Shown piece by piece: positions 1 to 10,471 of a stretch of 64,000 nt of DNA (the stretch's first letter is position 1; every line of letters starts with the position of its first letter). Where the stretch lies: NCBI GenBank assembly GCA_902555275.1, contig CACDRY010000001.1, forward strand, positions 1 to 64,000, given 5' to 3'. The position numbers and the translations under genes are program-made. Below the pieces are notes generated by a model. It was not told where the DNA came from and did no database searches. It worked only from the letters and a program-made list of their open reading frames with translations. The stretch comes from an uncultured Pelagibacteraceae bacterium (GTDB taxonomy: Bacteria; Pseudomonadota; Alphaproteobacteria; Pelagibacterales; Pelagibacteraceae).

Positions 1-1
1 C

Positions 2-274
2 GATAGAGTATTAATCGAAGTTTTAGACAGCAGCGAAAAAACTGCTGGTGGAATTATCATCCCTGATTCTGCACAAGAGAAACCACAAGAAGGAAAAGTA
101 GTTGCTGTTGGTGGTGGATCAAAAACTGAGGATGGAAAAATTATACCGATGGATGTTAAAGTTGGTGATAAAGTTCTTTTTGGAAAATGGTCAGGAACTG
201 AAGTTAAAATTGATGGTAAAGAATACAGCATAATGAAAGAATCAGACATTATGGGTATCTCTACTTCTAAATAA
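2..274 (+). CDS. groES: Co-chaperonin GroES, 3' part
   Basis: The reading frame is open from the window edge and gives about 90 residues ending at TAA 272-274; the first few residues lie outside the window. The protein is the 10-kDa lid of the GroEL chaperonin. Visible family marks are the DRVLIE start of the beta barrel, the mobile-loop region with [20 protein letters not shown], and the ending [15 protein letters not shown]. groEL starts 25 bp downstream with an AGGAG site between them, so the two form the usual groESL operon. The promoter is not in view. Confidence 0.96.
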   Translation, partial: DRVLIEVLDSSEKTAGGIIIPDSAQEKPQEGKVVAVGGGSKTEDGKIIPMDVKVGDKVLFGKWSGTEVKIDGKEYSIMKESDIMGISTSK

Positions 275-281
275 AAATTAA

Positions 282-1955
<1,674 letters not shown>

Positions 1956-1980
1956 CCCAAAAAGTCTAACTAAAAAATTT

Positions 1981-2012
1981 AAAAAGGGCAGATTATTCTG
2001 CCCTTTTTTTTT
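1981..2012 (+). terminator. Rho-independent terminator of groESL
   Basis: The stem GGGCAG/CTGCCC (1986-1991 with 1998-2003) has a 6-nt ATTATT loop, is flanked by A and T runs that extend the pairing, and ends in nine Ts. It lies 30 bp after groEL and before typA. Confidence 0.93.
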
Positions 2013-2051
2013 GTTTTCAATTAAAAGTATAAATGTATAAGAACCTCAATC

Positions 2052-3878
2052 ATGAATAATAATATTCGAAACATCACTATCATTGCTCACGTTGATCATG
2101 GAAAAACAACACTGATTGATAATTTGATGAAACAAAGTGGTTCTTTTAGAGACAACGAAGTAGTTGATGAAAGATTAATGGATTCTGGAGAGCTGGAAAA
2201 AGAGAGAGGAATTACAATTCTTGCTAAGCCAACTTCGATTAATTGGAAAGATACTAGAATAAATATTATTGATACTCCTGGTCACAGAGATTTTGCAGCA
2301 GAGGTTGAAAGAGTTTTAAGTTTAGCAGATGGTGCATTATTGTTAGTAGACTCTGCAGAAGGGGTCATGCCTCAAACAAAATTTGTATTAAGCAAAGCGT
2401 TAAAACAGGGATTAAAACCAATTGTAGTAATAAATAAATTAGACAAAAGTGATCAAAGAGCTGATGAAGTTTTAAATGAGACTTTTGATTTATTTGTTAG
2501 TTTGGATGCTAATGAAGAGCAATTAGATTTTCCAGTATTATACGCAAGTGGAAGGTCTGGTTGGGCATCTAAAGATATTGACGGACCAAGAGAAAATCTT
2601 AATCCGCTATTAGATTTAGTTTTGGATCATGTAAAACCCTCTCAATTTGATAGATCAAAACCATTTGCGATGCTATCGACGCTACTTTATGCTGATAACT
2701 TTTTGGGCAGAAGCTTAGTAGGAAGAATTTCACAAGGGACGGCAAAAGCAAATCAACAAATTAAAGCAATAAATTTAAAAGGTGAAAAAGTAGATGAAGG
2801 TAGACTTACAAAGATCTTTAGATATGAGGGTACAAAAAAAGTGCCCATTGAAGTTGGAGAAGCTGGAGATATCGTAGTTATAGCTGGATTAGAAAAAGCA
2901 AATGTAGCAGATACTATTTGTGATTTAGAGGTAAATGAACCAATTGAGGCAACACCGATCGACCCACCAACAATGTCGATAAAAATAACAGTAAATAGCT
3001 CACCATTAGCAGGAACTGAGGGTAAAAAATTAACAAGTACCCAGATTAGAGATCGTCTAATTTTAGAAGCTCAAAACAATGTTGGAATTTCTTTCTCAGA
3101 AAACGCAAATAAAGATGCATTTGAGATAAGTGGAAGAGGAGAATTAATGCTCGAAATATTACTAACACAAATGAGACGTGAGGGTTTTGAGATGACTGTA
3201 AGCCCTCCTAAAGTTTTATTTAAAACTGACGAGAATTCAAAAAAGTTAGAACCCATTGAAGAAATTACTATGGATTTAGATGAAGAATATTCATCAAGGA
3301 TTATTGACTCTATGAATAGAAGAAAGGGTAAATTAATTGAATTAAAAGATACTGGAAAGAATAAAAAAAGACTAATTTTTCATGCGCCAACAAGAGGTTT
3401 AATGGGATACACAAGTAGATTTTTAACTTTAACAAAAGGAACAGGTGTTATTAACAGAATTTTTCATTCTTATGGAGATTTCGAGGGAGATATGGAGGGT
3501 AGAAGAAATGGAGCTTTAATTTCTATGGACCAGGGTAAAGCAGTTGCATTTTCAATTTTTAATTTACAGGCTAGAGGAGAAATGTTTGTCACTCACAATG
3601 ATCCAGTTTATACAGGGATGATTGTTGGCTTAGCTCCTAAACCAGGTGATATGATTATTAATGTTATGAAAGGAAAAAAACTTACAAATATGAGAACACA
3701 AGGTACTGATGAAAATATTGTTCTTACACCTGTAAGACAAATGTCGATTGCAGAACAGTTAAGTATACTTAATACTGATGAAGCATTAGAAATTACACCT
3801 AAGTCTTGCAGACTTAGAAAAGTAATTTTAGACCCTCACGAAAGAAAAAGAATTGAAAAGCAAAATATTGCTACTTAG
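2052..3878 (+). CDS. typA: Ribosome-associated GTPase TypA/BipA
   Basis: Translational GTPase of the EF-G family that binds ribosomes and helps 50S assembly and stress adaptation. At 608 residues it is full length. GTPase motifs are G1 AHVDHGKTT (12-20), RGITI near 52-56, DTPGH (74-78) and NKLD (128-131); the C-terminal half carries the typical PTRGLMGYTSRFLT and MRTQGTDENI segments. It is probably transcribed alone, since a strong terminator separates it from groEL and the next gene converges on it, overlapping the stop by 4 bp. Confidence 0.98.
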   Translation: MNNNIRNITIIAHVDHGKTTLIDNLMKQSGSFRDNEVVDERLMDSGELEKERGITILAKPTSINWKDTRINIIDTPGHRDFAAEVERVLSLADGALLLVDSAEGVMPQTKFVLSKALKQGLKPIVVINKLDKSDQRADEVLNETFDLFVSLDANEEQLDFPVLYASGRSGWASKDIDGPRENLNPLLDLVLDHVKPSQFDRSKPFAMLSTLLYADNFLGRSLVGRISQGTAKANQQIKAINLKGEKVDEGRLTKIFRYEGTKKVPIEVGEAGDIVVIAGLEKANVADTICDLEVNEPIEATPIDPPTMSIKITVNSSPLAGTEGKKLTSTQIRDRLILEAQNNVGISFSENANKDAFEISGRGELMLEILLTQMRREGFEMTVSPPKVLFKTDENSKKLEPIEEITMDLDEEYSSRIIDSMNRRKGKLIELKDTGKNKKRLIFHAPTRGLMGYTSRFLTLTKGTGVINRIFHSYGDFEGDMEGRRNGALISMDQGKAVAFSIFNLQARGEMFVTHNDPVYTGMIVGLAPKPGDMIINVMKGKKLTNMRTQGTDENIVLTPVRQMSIAEQLSILNTDEALEITPKSCRLRKVILDPHERKRIEKQNIAT

Positions 3879-4522
3879 TTCATTATTTTGTCTATAATAT
3901 ATAAACTTAAGGCAATACAAGGACCAATTCCAAAAGCAAACATCAAGGTTCCAACTCCAATTGTTCCACCCAAATACCACCCAACTGAAGCTACAGAAAT
4001 TTCTATAAAGGCTCTCACAGAAGCAATCGGTAGATTAGTTTTTTTTTGTAAACCAGTCATTAAACCATCCCTAGGCCCTGGACCTAGATTAGCTATTAAA
4101 TAAATACCACTCCCCACTCCAACTATCATAACACCTCCTGCAGCCATTAATAATTTCATAATGTAAGTTTCAGGGGTTGGTATTAATGCAATTGTAATGT
4201 CTAACATTGCTGCAATAATTACGATATTGAATATGGTACCTAGACCAGGTTTTTGTTTTAAAAAAAACCATGAAGATAAAACAACAACGCTTACTATAAA
4301 AGTGACAATTCCAATGGATAATCCTGAATTAATTGAAATTCCTTGTGCCATTACAGTCCATGGAGAATTGCCAATAAATGAAATAACGACTAAGGCTTCA
4401 CCAAAACCAAATAATATAAGGCCAAAACACAGAAAAAATAATGTTGATAATTTTGGCTTTAAATTAAAAGTCTCTTGAGAACTCCATGAGACTTTAGGAA
4501 TATTTTTGATAGTAAGGAACAT
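3875..4522 (-). CDS. YczE/YyaS/YitT-family integral membrane protein
   Basis: A 215-residue protein with five or six hydrophobic segments. The loop motif GPGPRDGLMTGLQKKT (near residues 146-161) and the following IRAFIEI-like segment are typical of the YczE/YitT group of bacterial membrane proteins, whose substrate and role are not established. The gene converges on typA and is divergent from the secreted-protein gene at 4562, sharing a 39-bp spacer. The family call rests on the GPGPRDG motif and topology; no function is assigned. Confidence 0.75.
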   Translation of the reverse strand: MFLTIKNIPKVSWSSQETFNLKPKLSTLFFLCFGLILFGFGEALVVISFIGNSPWTVMAQGISINSGLSIGIVTFIVSVVVLSSWFFLKQKPGLGTIFNIVIIAAMLDITIALIPTPETYIMKLLMAAGGVMIVGVGSGIYLIANLGPGPRDGLMTGLQKKTNLPIASVRAFIEISVASVGWYLGGTIGVGTLMFAFGIGPCIALSLYIIDKIMN

Positions 4523-4561
4523 ATATTTAGCTATTATTTATACTTTCTTTAACTAAAATCT

Positions 4562-5248
4562 ATGAAAATGAAACATTTTATAACCGCATTAATAATTATT
4601 ATGTTTGCTTCTAAAGTGATGGCACATAGCAGTCATTATGAAGGTCTTAAAAAAATTGAGATGGATGTTCTAAGAAATAATGAAATTATTGGAAGCACCA
4701 GTTACTTCTTTGAATTTGACGAGGATTTGTTTGTCGTAAAAAATTATACTAATTTTAAAGTAGAGTTATTTGGCGTAACAGTTTTTTCAATATTAAGTGA
4801 AACAATAGAAAAATATAAAGATGAAAAATTAGTTTTTTTTAAATCAAATACTTTTCAAAATGATAAGGAAAAATATGTGAATTTAAATTATGATAAATCT
4901 ACAAATAAATTTATTATAGATGGATCATCTTATAAAGGTGAAGCTAGTTTAGATTGCACAATTGGGAATTGGTGGAACCACAAAATTTTAAAAGCCAATA
5001 AACAAATCAGTCCTTTATCTGGAAGTATAAAAAAACAGACTGTAAGTTTAATAGGAAATGAAAATATTGAAATTAATGGCAAAAAATATTTAACTAAACA
5101 CTTTAATATTAAATCAAATGATGAAAATCTTTCTGATGAAAAAAAATTTGAATTTGATGTTTGGTATAATCCAGAAAATAATTTAATATTAAAAGTAACT
5201 TATAATAAAATGGGTAATTGGGAATATAGATTAAGGAGTTTTGAGTAA
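4562..5248 (+). CDS. Secreted protein of unknown function (DUF6134-like)
   Basis: A 228-residue protein with an N-terminal signal peptide (hydrophobic stretch 6-20, likely cut after KVMA at 21). The mature part is beta-rich and polar, with no enzyme motif that I recognise. Its layout (signal peptide, a segment about NNEIIGSTSYFFE, then a DVWYNPENNLILKVTYNKMGNWEYRL ending) resembles the DUF6134 periplasmic proteins of Proteobacteria, but that match is from memory and tentative. The stop overlaps the start of the next gene by 1 bp (TAATG), so the two are translationally coupled. Confidence 0.7.
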   Translation: MKMKHFITALIIIMFASKVMAHSSHYEGLKKIEMDVLRNNEIIGSTSYFFEFDEDLFVVKNYTNFKVELFGVTVFSILSETIEKYKDEKLVFFKSNTFQNDKEKYVNLNYDKSTNKFIIDGSSYKGEASLDCTIGNWWNHKILKANKQISPLSGSIKKQTVSLIGNENIEINGKKYLTKHFNIKSNDENLSDEKKFEFDVWYNPENNLILKVTYNKMGNWEYRLRSFE

Positions 5249-5970
5249 TGGCAATATGGGGAAGCATAATTGGTGGAATGCTAGGTTTTTCAATTGGCGG
5301 ACCTTTTGGCATGCTTTTAGGATCCTTAATCGGTGGAAAAATGTCAAGGGCTAGATCAGGTGGTGGATTTAGAACTTTTGCACAGCCACAACAAATATTT
5401 GCACTCTCTTTGATAGTTTTATCAGCAAAGCTAAGTAAAGCAGATGGACAAGTTAGTCGTGAAGAGTTAATTGCTGTTAAAGATAAATTAAAAATACCTG
5501 AGAGTGAATTAGATCAGGTTGGTAAAATTTTTAATAAAGCTAAAGAGGAAAGTGCTGGGTATGAACCTTACGCAAAACAAATTGCAGAAGTTTATAGAGG
5601 AAATATGAATGTGTTAGAGGAAGTAATTAACACTCTTTTTTATATTGCTGAAGCTGATGGACACATAAGTGACAATGAATTAATCATGATAGAGGATATA
5701 GCAAGAATTTTTGGATTAAATCAGACTCAAATTAACGGAATTAAAGAAAGTAGAAAGTCATCAGACAAACTTAATCCTTATATTGTTTTAGAGAGCAAAC
5801 CTGATGACTCACTCGAAGAAATAAGAAAACGTTATATTAAACTTAGCAAAGAGCATCATCCTGATCTTTTATTAAGTAAAGGTGTTCCTCAAGAAGTAAT
5901 AGATGAAAGTAAGGCTAAAATGAGAGCTGTCAATTCAGCATGGGATCAGATTCAAAAATTAAAGAATTAG
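5248..5970 (+). CDS. DjlA-like protein: glycine-rich N-terminus, TerB-like domain, C-terminal J domain
   Basis: At 240 residues, three parts are visible: a glycine-rich hydrophobic N-terminus (1-35, possibly membrane-inserting), a helical TerB-like region (about 48-155) with two acidic motifs, KADGQVSREE and EADGHISDNE, and a C-terminal J domain (about 172-240) with the HPD tripeptide at 204-206. This is the DjlA architecture, a co-chaperone thought to recruit DnaK to the membrane. It is coupled to the upstream secreted-protein gene by a 1-bp overlap and converges with the small membrane-protein gene at 5959. Confidence 0.85.
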   Translation: MAIWGSIIGGMLGFSIGGPFGMLLGSLIGGKMSRARSGGGFRTFAQPQQIFALSLIVLSAKLSKADGQVSREELIAVKDKLKIPESELDQVGKIFNKAKEESAGYEPYAKQIAEVYRGNMNVLEEVINTLFYIAEADGHISDNELIMIEDIARIFGLNQTQINGIKESRKSSDKLNPYIVLESKPDDSLEEIRKRYIKLSKEHHPDLLLSKGVPQEVIDESKAKMRAVNSAWDQIQKLKN

Positions 5971-6249
5971 TCCTAATAAACTCGCCATAAAATACATAGA
6001 AAATACAAAAGCAAGAACCACAATAAAATACATTATTGTAACAATTTTATCTCTTTTCCTTCTTTGTCTTACAAATGGCTTATCATCCAAGTCACAGATA
6101 TCTCTTATGCCAATAACTTTATAATCACAGGTATAACGCCATATTGAGTCAGGCATCCTAGGATCGGTTTGATTATAATATTGTATCCATTGAACTGTGT
6201 ATTTAAATAATAGATAGCTTACTATTAATAGAAGACCGCTAGTAAACAT
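5959..6249 (-). CDS. Small membrane protein of unknown function, downstream of aceA
   Basis: A 96-residue protein with hydrophobic segments at about 4-17 and 70-95 and a charged middle (RQRRKRDK near 62-69). The middle holds two cysteines (in WRYTCDYK and IRDICDLDD). I do not recognise the family. It starts 11 bp after the aceA stop on the same strand, so it is probably cotranscribed with isocitrate lyase. Its 3' end overlaps the convergent J-protein gene by 12 bp. Confidence 0.65.
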   Translation of the reverse strand: MFTSGLLLIVSYLLFKYTVQWIQYYNQTDPRMPDSIWRYTCDYKVIGIRDICDLDDKPFVRQRRKRDKIVTIMYFIVVLAFVFSMYFMASLLGLIL

Positions 6250-6260
6250 TAGTCTATCAT

Positions 6261-7535
6261 CTAAAACTGTTCTGACTCAGTTGAGCCCTCCATTGCCGTA
6301 GTTGAGCTTTTACCTGAGCTTATTGTATTTGAAACTGCATCAAAATAAGATGTTCCTACTTCTCTTTGGTGTTTCACACTTGTGTATCCATCTTTTTCTC
6401 TCGCAAATTCATGCTGTTGAATTTTTGAGTAAGCAGTCATGCCTTCTGATTTATATTTTTCTGCTAATTCAAATATTGCGATGTTTTGAGTGTGGAAACC
6501 TGCTAATGTAATGAATTGAAATTTATATCCCATTTCTCCAATCTTTCTTTGAAATGATCCGATTTCTTCATCGGATAAATGTTTCTTCCAATTAAATGAT
6601 GGAGAACAGTTATAAGCTAACATTTTACCAGGAAATTTTTCATGTATAGCATCAGCAAATTTCTTTGCTTCTTCTAAATTTGGAGTGGCAGTTTCACACC
6701 AAATTAAATCTGCGTAAGGTGCATAAGCAAGACCTCTAGAAATTGCCTGCTCAATTCCGTCTTTAACATAAAAGAAACCTTCGGGTGATCTTTCGCCAGT
6801 TAAAAATGGTTTATCATTTTCATCAAAATCATTAGTGATTAATTTTGCAGCATTTGCATCAGTTCTTGCTAAAATTATTAATGGTACATCTGCAATATCA
6901 GCGGCAAGTCTTGCAGCCTTTAAATTTCTAATCATTGTTCCAGTTGGTACAAGAACTTTTCCACCCATATGTCCACATTTTTTCTCACTAGCTAATTGGT
7001 CTTCAAAGTGAACTCCAGCAGCACCTGCTCTAATAAATTTTTTAGTTAATTCAAATACATTTAGTGGTCCGCCAAATCCAGCTTCACCATCAGCTATAAT
7101 TGGCAACATGTAATCAGTTCTCTTACTTTTATCCATATCACCATCTATCATCTCCATATGTTGAATTTGATCAGCTCTAACTAGTGAATTATTCATTGTC
7201 TCAACTAATTTTGGTGCACTATCATATGGATATAAAGATTGATCAGGATACATTTCACCAGCGCTGTTAGCATCAGCTGCAACTTGCCAGCCACTTAAAT
7301 AAATTGCTTTTAAACCAGCTTTTGCATGTTGTACTGCATGATTTCCTGAGAGTGACCCAAGGGTGTTAACATAAGCTTCTGTATTGAGAAGTTTCCAAAG
7401 CTTTTGAGACTGCATTTTACACATTGAATACTCAATTTTTATTGAACCTCTTAGTCTTTCGACTTCTTCAGGAGTATAATCTCTTTTAATACCTGCAAAT
7501 CTTTGTAAATCGTATGAAATGTTCTCAGCTGACAC
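6261..7535 (-). CDS. aceA: Isocitrate lyase
   Basis: Splits isocitrate into glyoxylate and succinate, the first step of the glyoxylate bypass. The 424-residue protein carries the signature KKCGH (185-189) with the catalytic cysteine at 187, plus upstream [12 protein letters not shown] and the later [10 protein letters not shown] and [11 protein letters not shown] segments. The start is GTG at 7533-7535, preceded by an AGAGGGG-like ribosome site. Malate synthase is not in the window. A divergent RamB/ScfR-like regulator and a spacer full of TTTACAA boxes upstream suggest control by carbon source; a 53-residue ORF precedes aceA on the same strand. Confidence 0.97.
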   Translation of the reverse strand: MSAENISYDLQRFAGIKRDYTPEEVERLRGSIKIEYSMCKMQSQKLWKLLNTEAYVNTLGSLSGNHAVQHAKAGLKAIYLSGWQVAADANSAGEMYPDQSLYPYDSAPKLVETMNNSLVRADQIQHMEMIDGDMDKSKRTDYMLPIIADGEAGFGGPLNVFELTKKFIRAGAAGVHFEDQLASEKKCGHMGGKVLVPTGTMIRNLKAARLAADIADVPLIILARTDANAAKLITNDFDENDKPFLTGERSPEGFFYVKDGIEQAISRGLAYAPYADLIWCETATPNLEEAKKFADAIHEKFPGKMLAYNCSPSFNWKKHLSDEEIGSFQRKIGEMGYKFQFITLAGFHTQNIAIFELAEKYKSEGMTAYSKIQQHEFAREKDGYTSVKHQREVGTSYFDAVSNTISSGKSSTTAMEGSTESEQF

Positions 7536-7558
7536 TTAAACCCCTCTCTTTTGATTAA

Positions 7559-7582
7559 ATGACTAGAAATGACTAATGACTA
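7559..7582. repeat. Three ATGACTA heptamers in front of aceA
   Basis: The 7-mer ATGACTA occurs at 7559-7565, 7569-7575 and 7576-7582, just upstream of the aceA ribosome-binding region (read as TAGTCAT on the aceA strand). The third copy contains the stop codon of the 53-residue ORF. It could be a protein or small-RNA binding site, or chance. Confidence 0.5.
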
Positions 7583-7741
7583 TTTTGAGCTGTATTCTTC
7601 AGTAAATTCGTTCATTCCGCTAGATCCCCAGTCGCAATGATCGTCTCTAATGTAAATACCTTTAGACTTATACTCTGAATGCTCTTCTTTATTAGTAATT
7701 TGGTAGTTATTTTCAATATTGTTAATTTTGTTTTTTTCCAT
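7580..7741 (-). CDS. Small ORF, 53 residues, between aceA and its divergent regulator
   Basis: Reading from ATG 7741-7739 to TAG 7582-7580 gives a 53-residue acidic, polar peptide starting MEKNKINNIENN and ending NEFTEEYSSK. It includes a YIRDDHCDWGSSG segment that looks more protein-like than random A+T-rich sequence. No similar protein is known to me. No clear ribosome site precedes the ATG, so a later start or leaderless translation is possible. It lies 44 bp upstream of aceA on the same strand and would be in the same transcript. It accounts for most of the 316-bp gap between aceA and the regulator gene. Confidence 0.5.
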   Translation of the reverse strand: MEKNKINNIENNYQITNKEEHSEYKSKGIYIRDDHCDWGSSGMNEFTEEYSSK

Positions 7742-7844
7742 GTAAACTTTATAATTTACAATATTTACAAAATCTACAAGTAAATCGATTTTTCTTGTAA
7801 AATCGAATAATTTTCTGTAAATTTAAATTTACAAAATTTACAAA
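7741..7844. promoter_or_regulatory. Operator cluster of TTTACAA/TTGTAAA boxes between aceA unit and regulator
   Basis: The spacer holds at least eight copies or near-copies of TTTACAA or its complement: 7741-7746, 7755-7760, 7764-7770, 7774-7779, 7795-7802, 7816-7821, 7828-7834 and 7837-7843. One pair forms a perfect 18-bp palindrome, TGTAAATTTAAATTTACA, at 7816-7833. Placement between isocitrate lyase and a RamB/ScfR-type regulator suggests binding sites for that regulator and autoregulation. A+T richness raises the chance rate of such boxes, so binding is inferred. Confidence 0.6.
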
Positions 7845-7851
7845 TGGTAAA

Positions 7852-9276
7852 ATGAGTCAAATTGATACAAAAATTGGTCCAAAAATCAAAGCATTTAGAA
7901 GACAACTAGGAATTCAAGCTAACAAACTAGCAGAAGAAATGTCTATTTCACCAAGCTATTTAAATCTAATAGAGAGTGGAAAAAGAAAAATTGATGGAGA
8001 CTTACTTTTAAGAGTTTGTGATAAACTTAAAATAGAGCTTTCAGATCTTACAAGCAAAACAGACATAAATCTTGAGAATAATATTTCTGAATTATTGGGT
8101 GATGAACTTTTTGAGGATCTTGATATTCTTGGACCAGAAGTAAAAGATTTAGTAAATACAAATCCTAAAATTGCTAAAGCTTTAGTTAAACTAGGTGACA
8201 ACTTTAAACAAAAAGATCATGAAATTTTTAACAAACTAGAAAATATTTCAGGTAAAATTATTGATGGGAGAAAAAATGCTTTTCCTGGAGAGGTAATTTC
8301 AGATTTTTTACAGGAAAATAAAAACTTTTTTCCAAAATTAGAGGAATTTGCTAATGAAATTTTTGATAAAGTAAAACAAAATAATAGAACAAGATATATT
8401 GCCTTATGTCAATTTTTAAAAGATGAATATGGTATAAGTGTAAAAGATGTAATACCTAAAGAGGGAAAACCATTCTCAAAAATATATAAAGTAAAAGATA
8501 AAGAATTATTATTATCTGATTATCTTTCGCTTGAAACAAAGAAACTTTTTGCTGCAGCACAAATTTCACAAGAAGGTGCATCAAAAGAGATTGATAAATA
8601 TCTATCAACTTTTAATTTTCCGACTGACGAATCTAAAAAATTAACAAGGGTTGCACTTTTAAATTATTGTGGAGCTGCAATATTAATGCCCTACTCTCTT
8701 TTTCATAAAGAATGTAAAGAATTAAAATACGATTTAGAACTTTTACAAAATACATTTGCAACTTCTTTTGAACAGGTAGCACATAGAGTAACATGTTTAC
8801 AAGATCCAAAACTTCCTGGAATACCTTTTCATTTTTTAAGAGTTGATGTTGCTGGAAATATTTCAAAAAGATTTTCATTATCAGGTATAGAGATACCAAG
8901 ATATGGAGGAGCTTGTCCAAGATGGAATGTTTACTCAGCCTTTTCAAGACCAGGTGTTATTCAAGCAGCAGTTAGTAAGATGACCAATGGAGAAAAATAT
9001 GTTTGTATTGCAAAAACTGTTGAAAAGGGTGTTGGAAGGTATGGACAAAAAAAAAGTATGTTATCAATAGGTCTTGGTTGTGAAGCCAAATATGCAAAAG
9101 AATTTATATACACTGAAAATTTAGATCTCAGTGACAAAAAATCTGAATTAGCTATTGGAGTATCATGTAGAACATGTGACAGGCTTGATTGTTCACAGAG
9201 GGCATTCCCACCTCTACATAAAAAATTTGATGTTGACATAAATTCTAGAGGAGTTTCTGTTTACGTAAATGAGTAA
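7852..9276 (+). CDS. XRE-family regulator with C-terminal DUF2083 domain (RamB/ScfR type)
   Basis: A 474-residue transcription factor. An XRE helix-turn-helix occupies about 9-63 (LAEEMSISPSYLNLIESGKRKID). The central IrrE-like part has FEQVAHRVTCLQ but no HExxH zinc site, and the C-terminal cysteine-rich segment GVSCRTCDRLDCSQRAFPPLH is the DUF2083 signature. Relatives include RamB, which represses glyoxylate-cycle genes in actinobacteria, and ScfR-type regulators that respond to short-chain acyl-CoA. Divergence from aceA makes aceA the likely target. The start at 7852 is chosen because the ATG at 7844 meets a stop after three codons. Confidence 0.9.
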   Translation: MSQIDTKIGPKIKAFRRQLGIQANKLAEEMSISPSYLNLIESGKRKIDGDLLLRVCDKLKIELSDLTSKTDINLENNISELLGDELFEDLDILGPEVKDLVNTNPKIAKALVKLGDNFKQKDHEIFNKLENISGKIIDGRKNAFPGEVISDFLQENKNFFPKLEEFANEIFDKVKQNNRTRYIALCQFLKDEYGISVKDVIPKEGKPFSKIYKVKDKELLLSDYLSLETKKLFAAAQISQEGASKEIDKYLSTFNFPTDESKKLTRVALLNYCGAAILMPYSLFHKECKELKYDLELLQNTFATSFEQVAHRVTCLQDPKLPGIPFHFLRVDVAGNISKRFSLSGIEIPRYGGACPRWNVYSAFSRPGVIQAAVSKMTNGEKYVCIAKTVEKGVGRYGQKKSMLSIGLGCEAKYAKEFIYTENLDLSDKKSELAIGVSCRTCDRLDCSQRAFPPLHKKFDVDINSRGVSVYVNE

Positions 9277-9285
9277 ATATTAAAT

Positions 9286-10440
9286 TTACTTCTGTTTTTT
9301 TCTTTTCTTAGAAATAAGTTGAGTTAAAGTGTCTACCATTAGGTCTGAGGCTTTGAAAATTTCGTTAGATTTGAATTCATAAGACATATTTTTTTCTTCA
9401 TTTGTCTTATCCTCTATTATTATTCCTTTATCAGGTGAATTATCCTTAATATATATTAGGATTAACCATTCATCGTCTGTGGCCTCGTCCCATTTGATAA
9501 AAATTTCTCCTGTCTCAAATCTTTTATCTATACATCTCAATATAGACATGTGTCTTGTAATATATCTTTTATTCAACTGAAAAACTAAACTATTGGCACT
9601 TCTATAAAAACTTTCTAAAGCAAACTCAATTTTTTGCCTTGCCAGAGAGTATTCTCTCTCCTTTTGAAGGAGTACTGATCTATCATCAGCCTCATCTGTC
9701 TTAACACCAAGGGCTTCAACTCTATCTCTAATTTTTTGGTCTCTTATAAGTCTGTATTTATTTTTTAAATTCTCTATTCTTTGTTGTAATTCTCCATAAT
9801 TCTGTCTTTTTTCCCTTAAAGATATTTTTTCAAGTTTTTCTAATTCTTTTATTTCTCTTATTCTAAATCTTTCAATTTGTTTTTGAATTTTTAGTTCTTC
9901 TAAAAATTTCTTTTGTCTCTCAGATTGCTCTTTTCTTAAAAGCGCTTGTTCTTTTCTCAAAAATAATTTTAGATCTTTAGTTCTTAATTTTTCTATTCTT
10001 TCTTCATCCTTAAGTTGTTGTTCTTTTAATTTTAATTGCCTTTCCTCTTGTAAGATTTTTTGTTTTTTTATTTTTTCTTTTTCTTTATCTATTTTTTCAA
10101 TTTCTAATAATTTTAATCTTCTTTTTTCGTCTTTTCTTTGAGCTTTAAACTCATTGATTTTTCCATCAATAGAATTAAAAAATTTAGAGATACCTCTGTC
10201 TATCGCAAATATATCAAATTTGACATTGAAATTCAATTTTGATTTTAAATTTTCTTCTACTCTTACTGATTTCGTAATTAAATTATTTTTTATTTTTTTT
10301 TTAATAAATGATTTTTTTTGGATATTTTTTTTAATTTTAACTTTATAAATTTTCTTCTTCTTTTTTACTTTTTTCTTAATCTTTGATGGAAGTTTTTTAA
10401 CCTTTTTTTTATTTTTAACTTTTTTTTTTTTATTTTTCAT
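9286..10440 (-). CDS. Lysine-rich coiled-coil protein of unknown function
   Basis: The 384-residue protein falls into three zones. Residues 1-65 are extremely basic (runs of K with V, I and N). About 95-285 is a long charged helix rich in K, E, R, L and Q, a likely coiled coil. About 285-384 looks globular and has an aromatic segment with FIKWDEATDDEWLILIYIKD. No signal peptide or enzyme motif is visible. The basic head suggests binding to nucleic acid or another polyanion, but that is only inference. It converges with the regulator gene and precedes cfa on the same strand with a 31-bp gap. Confidence 0.75.
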   Translation of the reverse strand: MKNKKKKVKNKKKVKKLPSKIKKKVKKKKKIYKVKIKKNIQKKSFIKKKIKNNLITKSVRVEENLKSKLNFNVKFDIFAIDRGISKFFNSIDGKINEFKAQRKDEKRRLKLLEIEKIDKEKEKIKKQKILQEERQLKLKEQQLKDEERIEKLRTKDLKLFLRKEQALLRKEQSERQKKFLEELKIQKQIERFRIREIKELEKLEKISLREKRQNYGELQQRIENLKNKYRLIRDQKIRDRVEALGVKTDEADDRSVLLQKEREYSLARQKIEFALESFYRSANSLVFQLNKRYITRHMSILRCIDKRFETGEIFIKWDEATDDEWLILIYIKDNSPDKGIIIEDKTNEEKNMSYEFKSNEIFKASDLMVDTLTQLISKKRKKQK

Positions 10441-10471
10441 TATTACTGTTTAATTATTTATCAGTAATATT

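Noticed and set aside
8633..8947. 104-residue ORF antisense to the regulator gene
   Set aside because: Composition is low-complexity L/Q/K and the sense gene is well supported.
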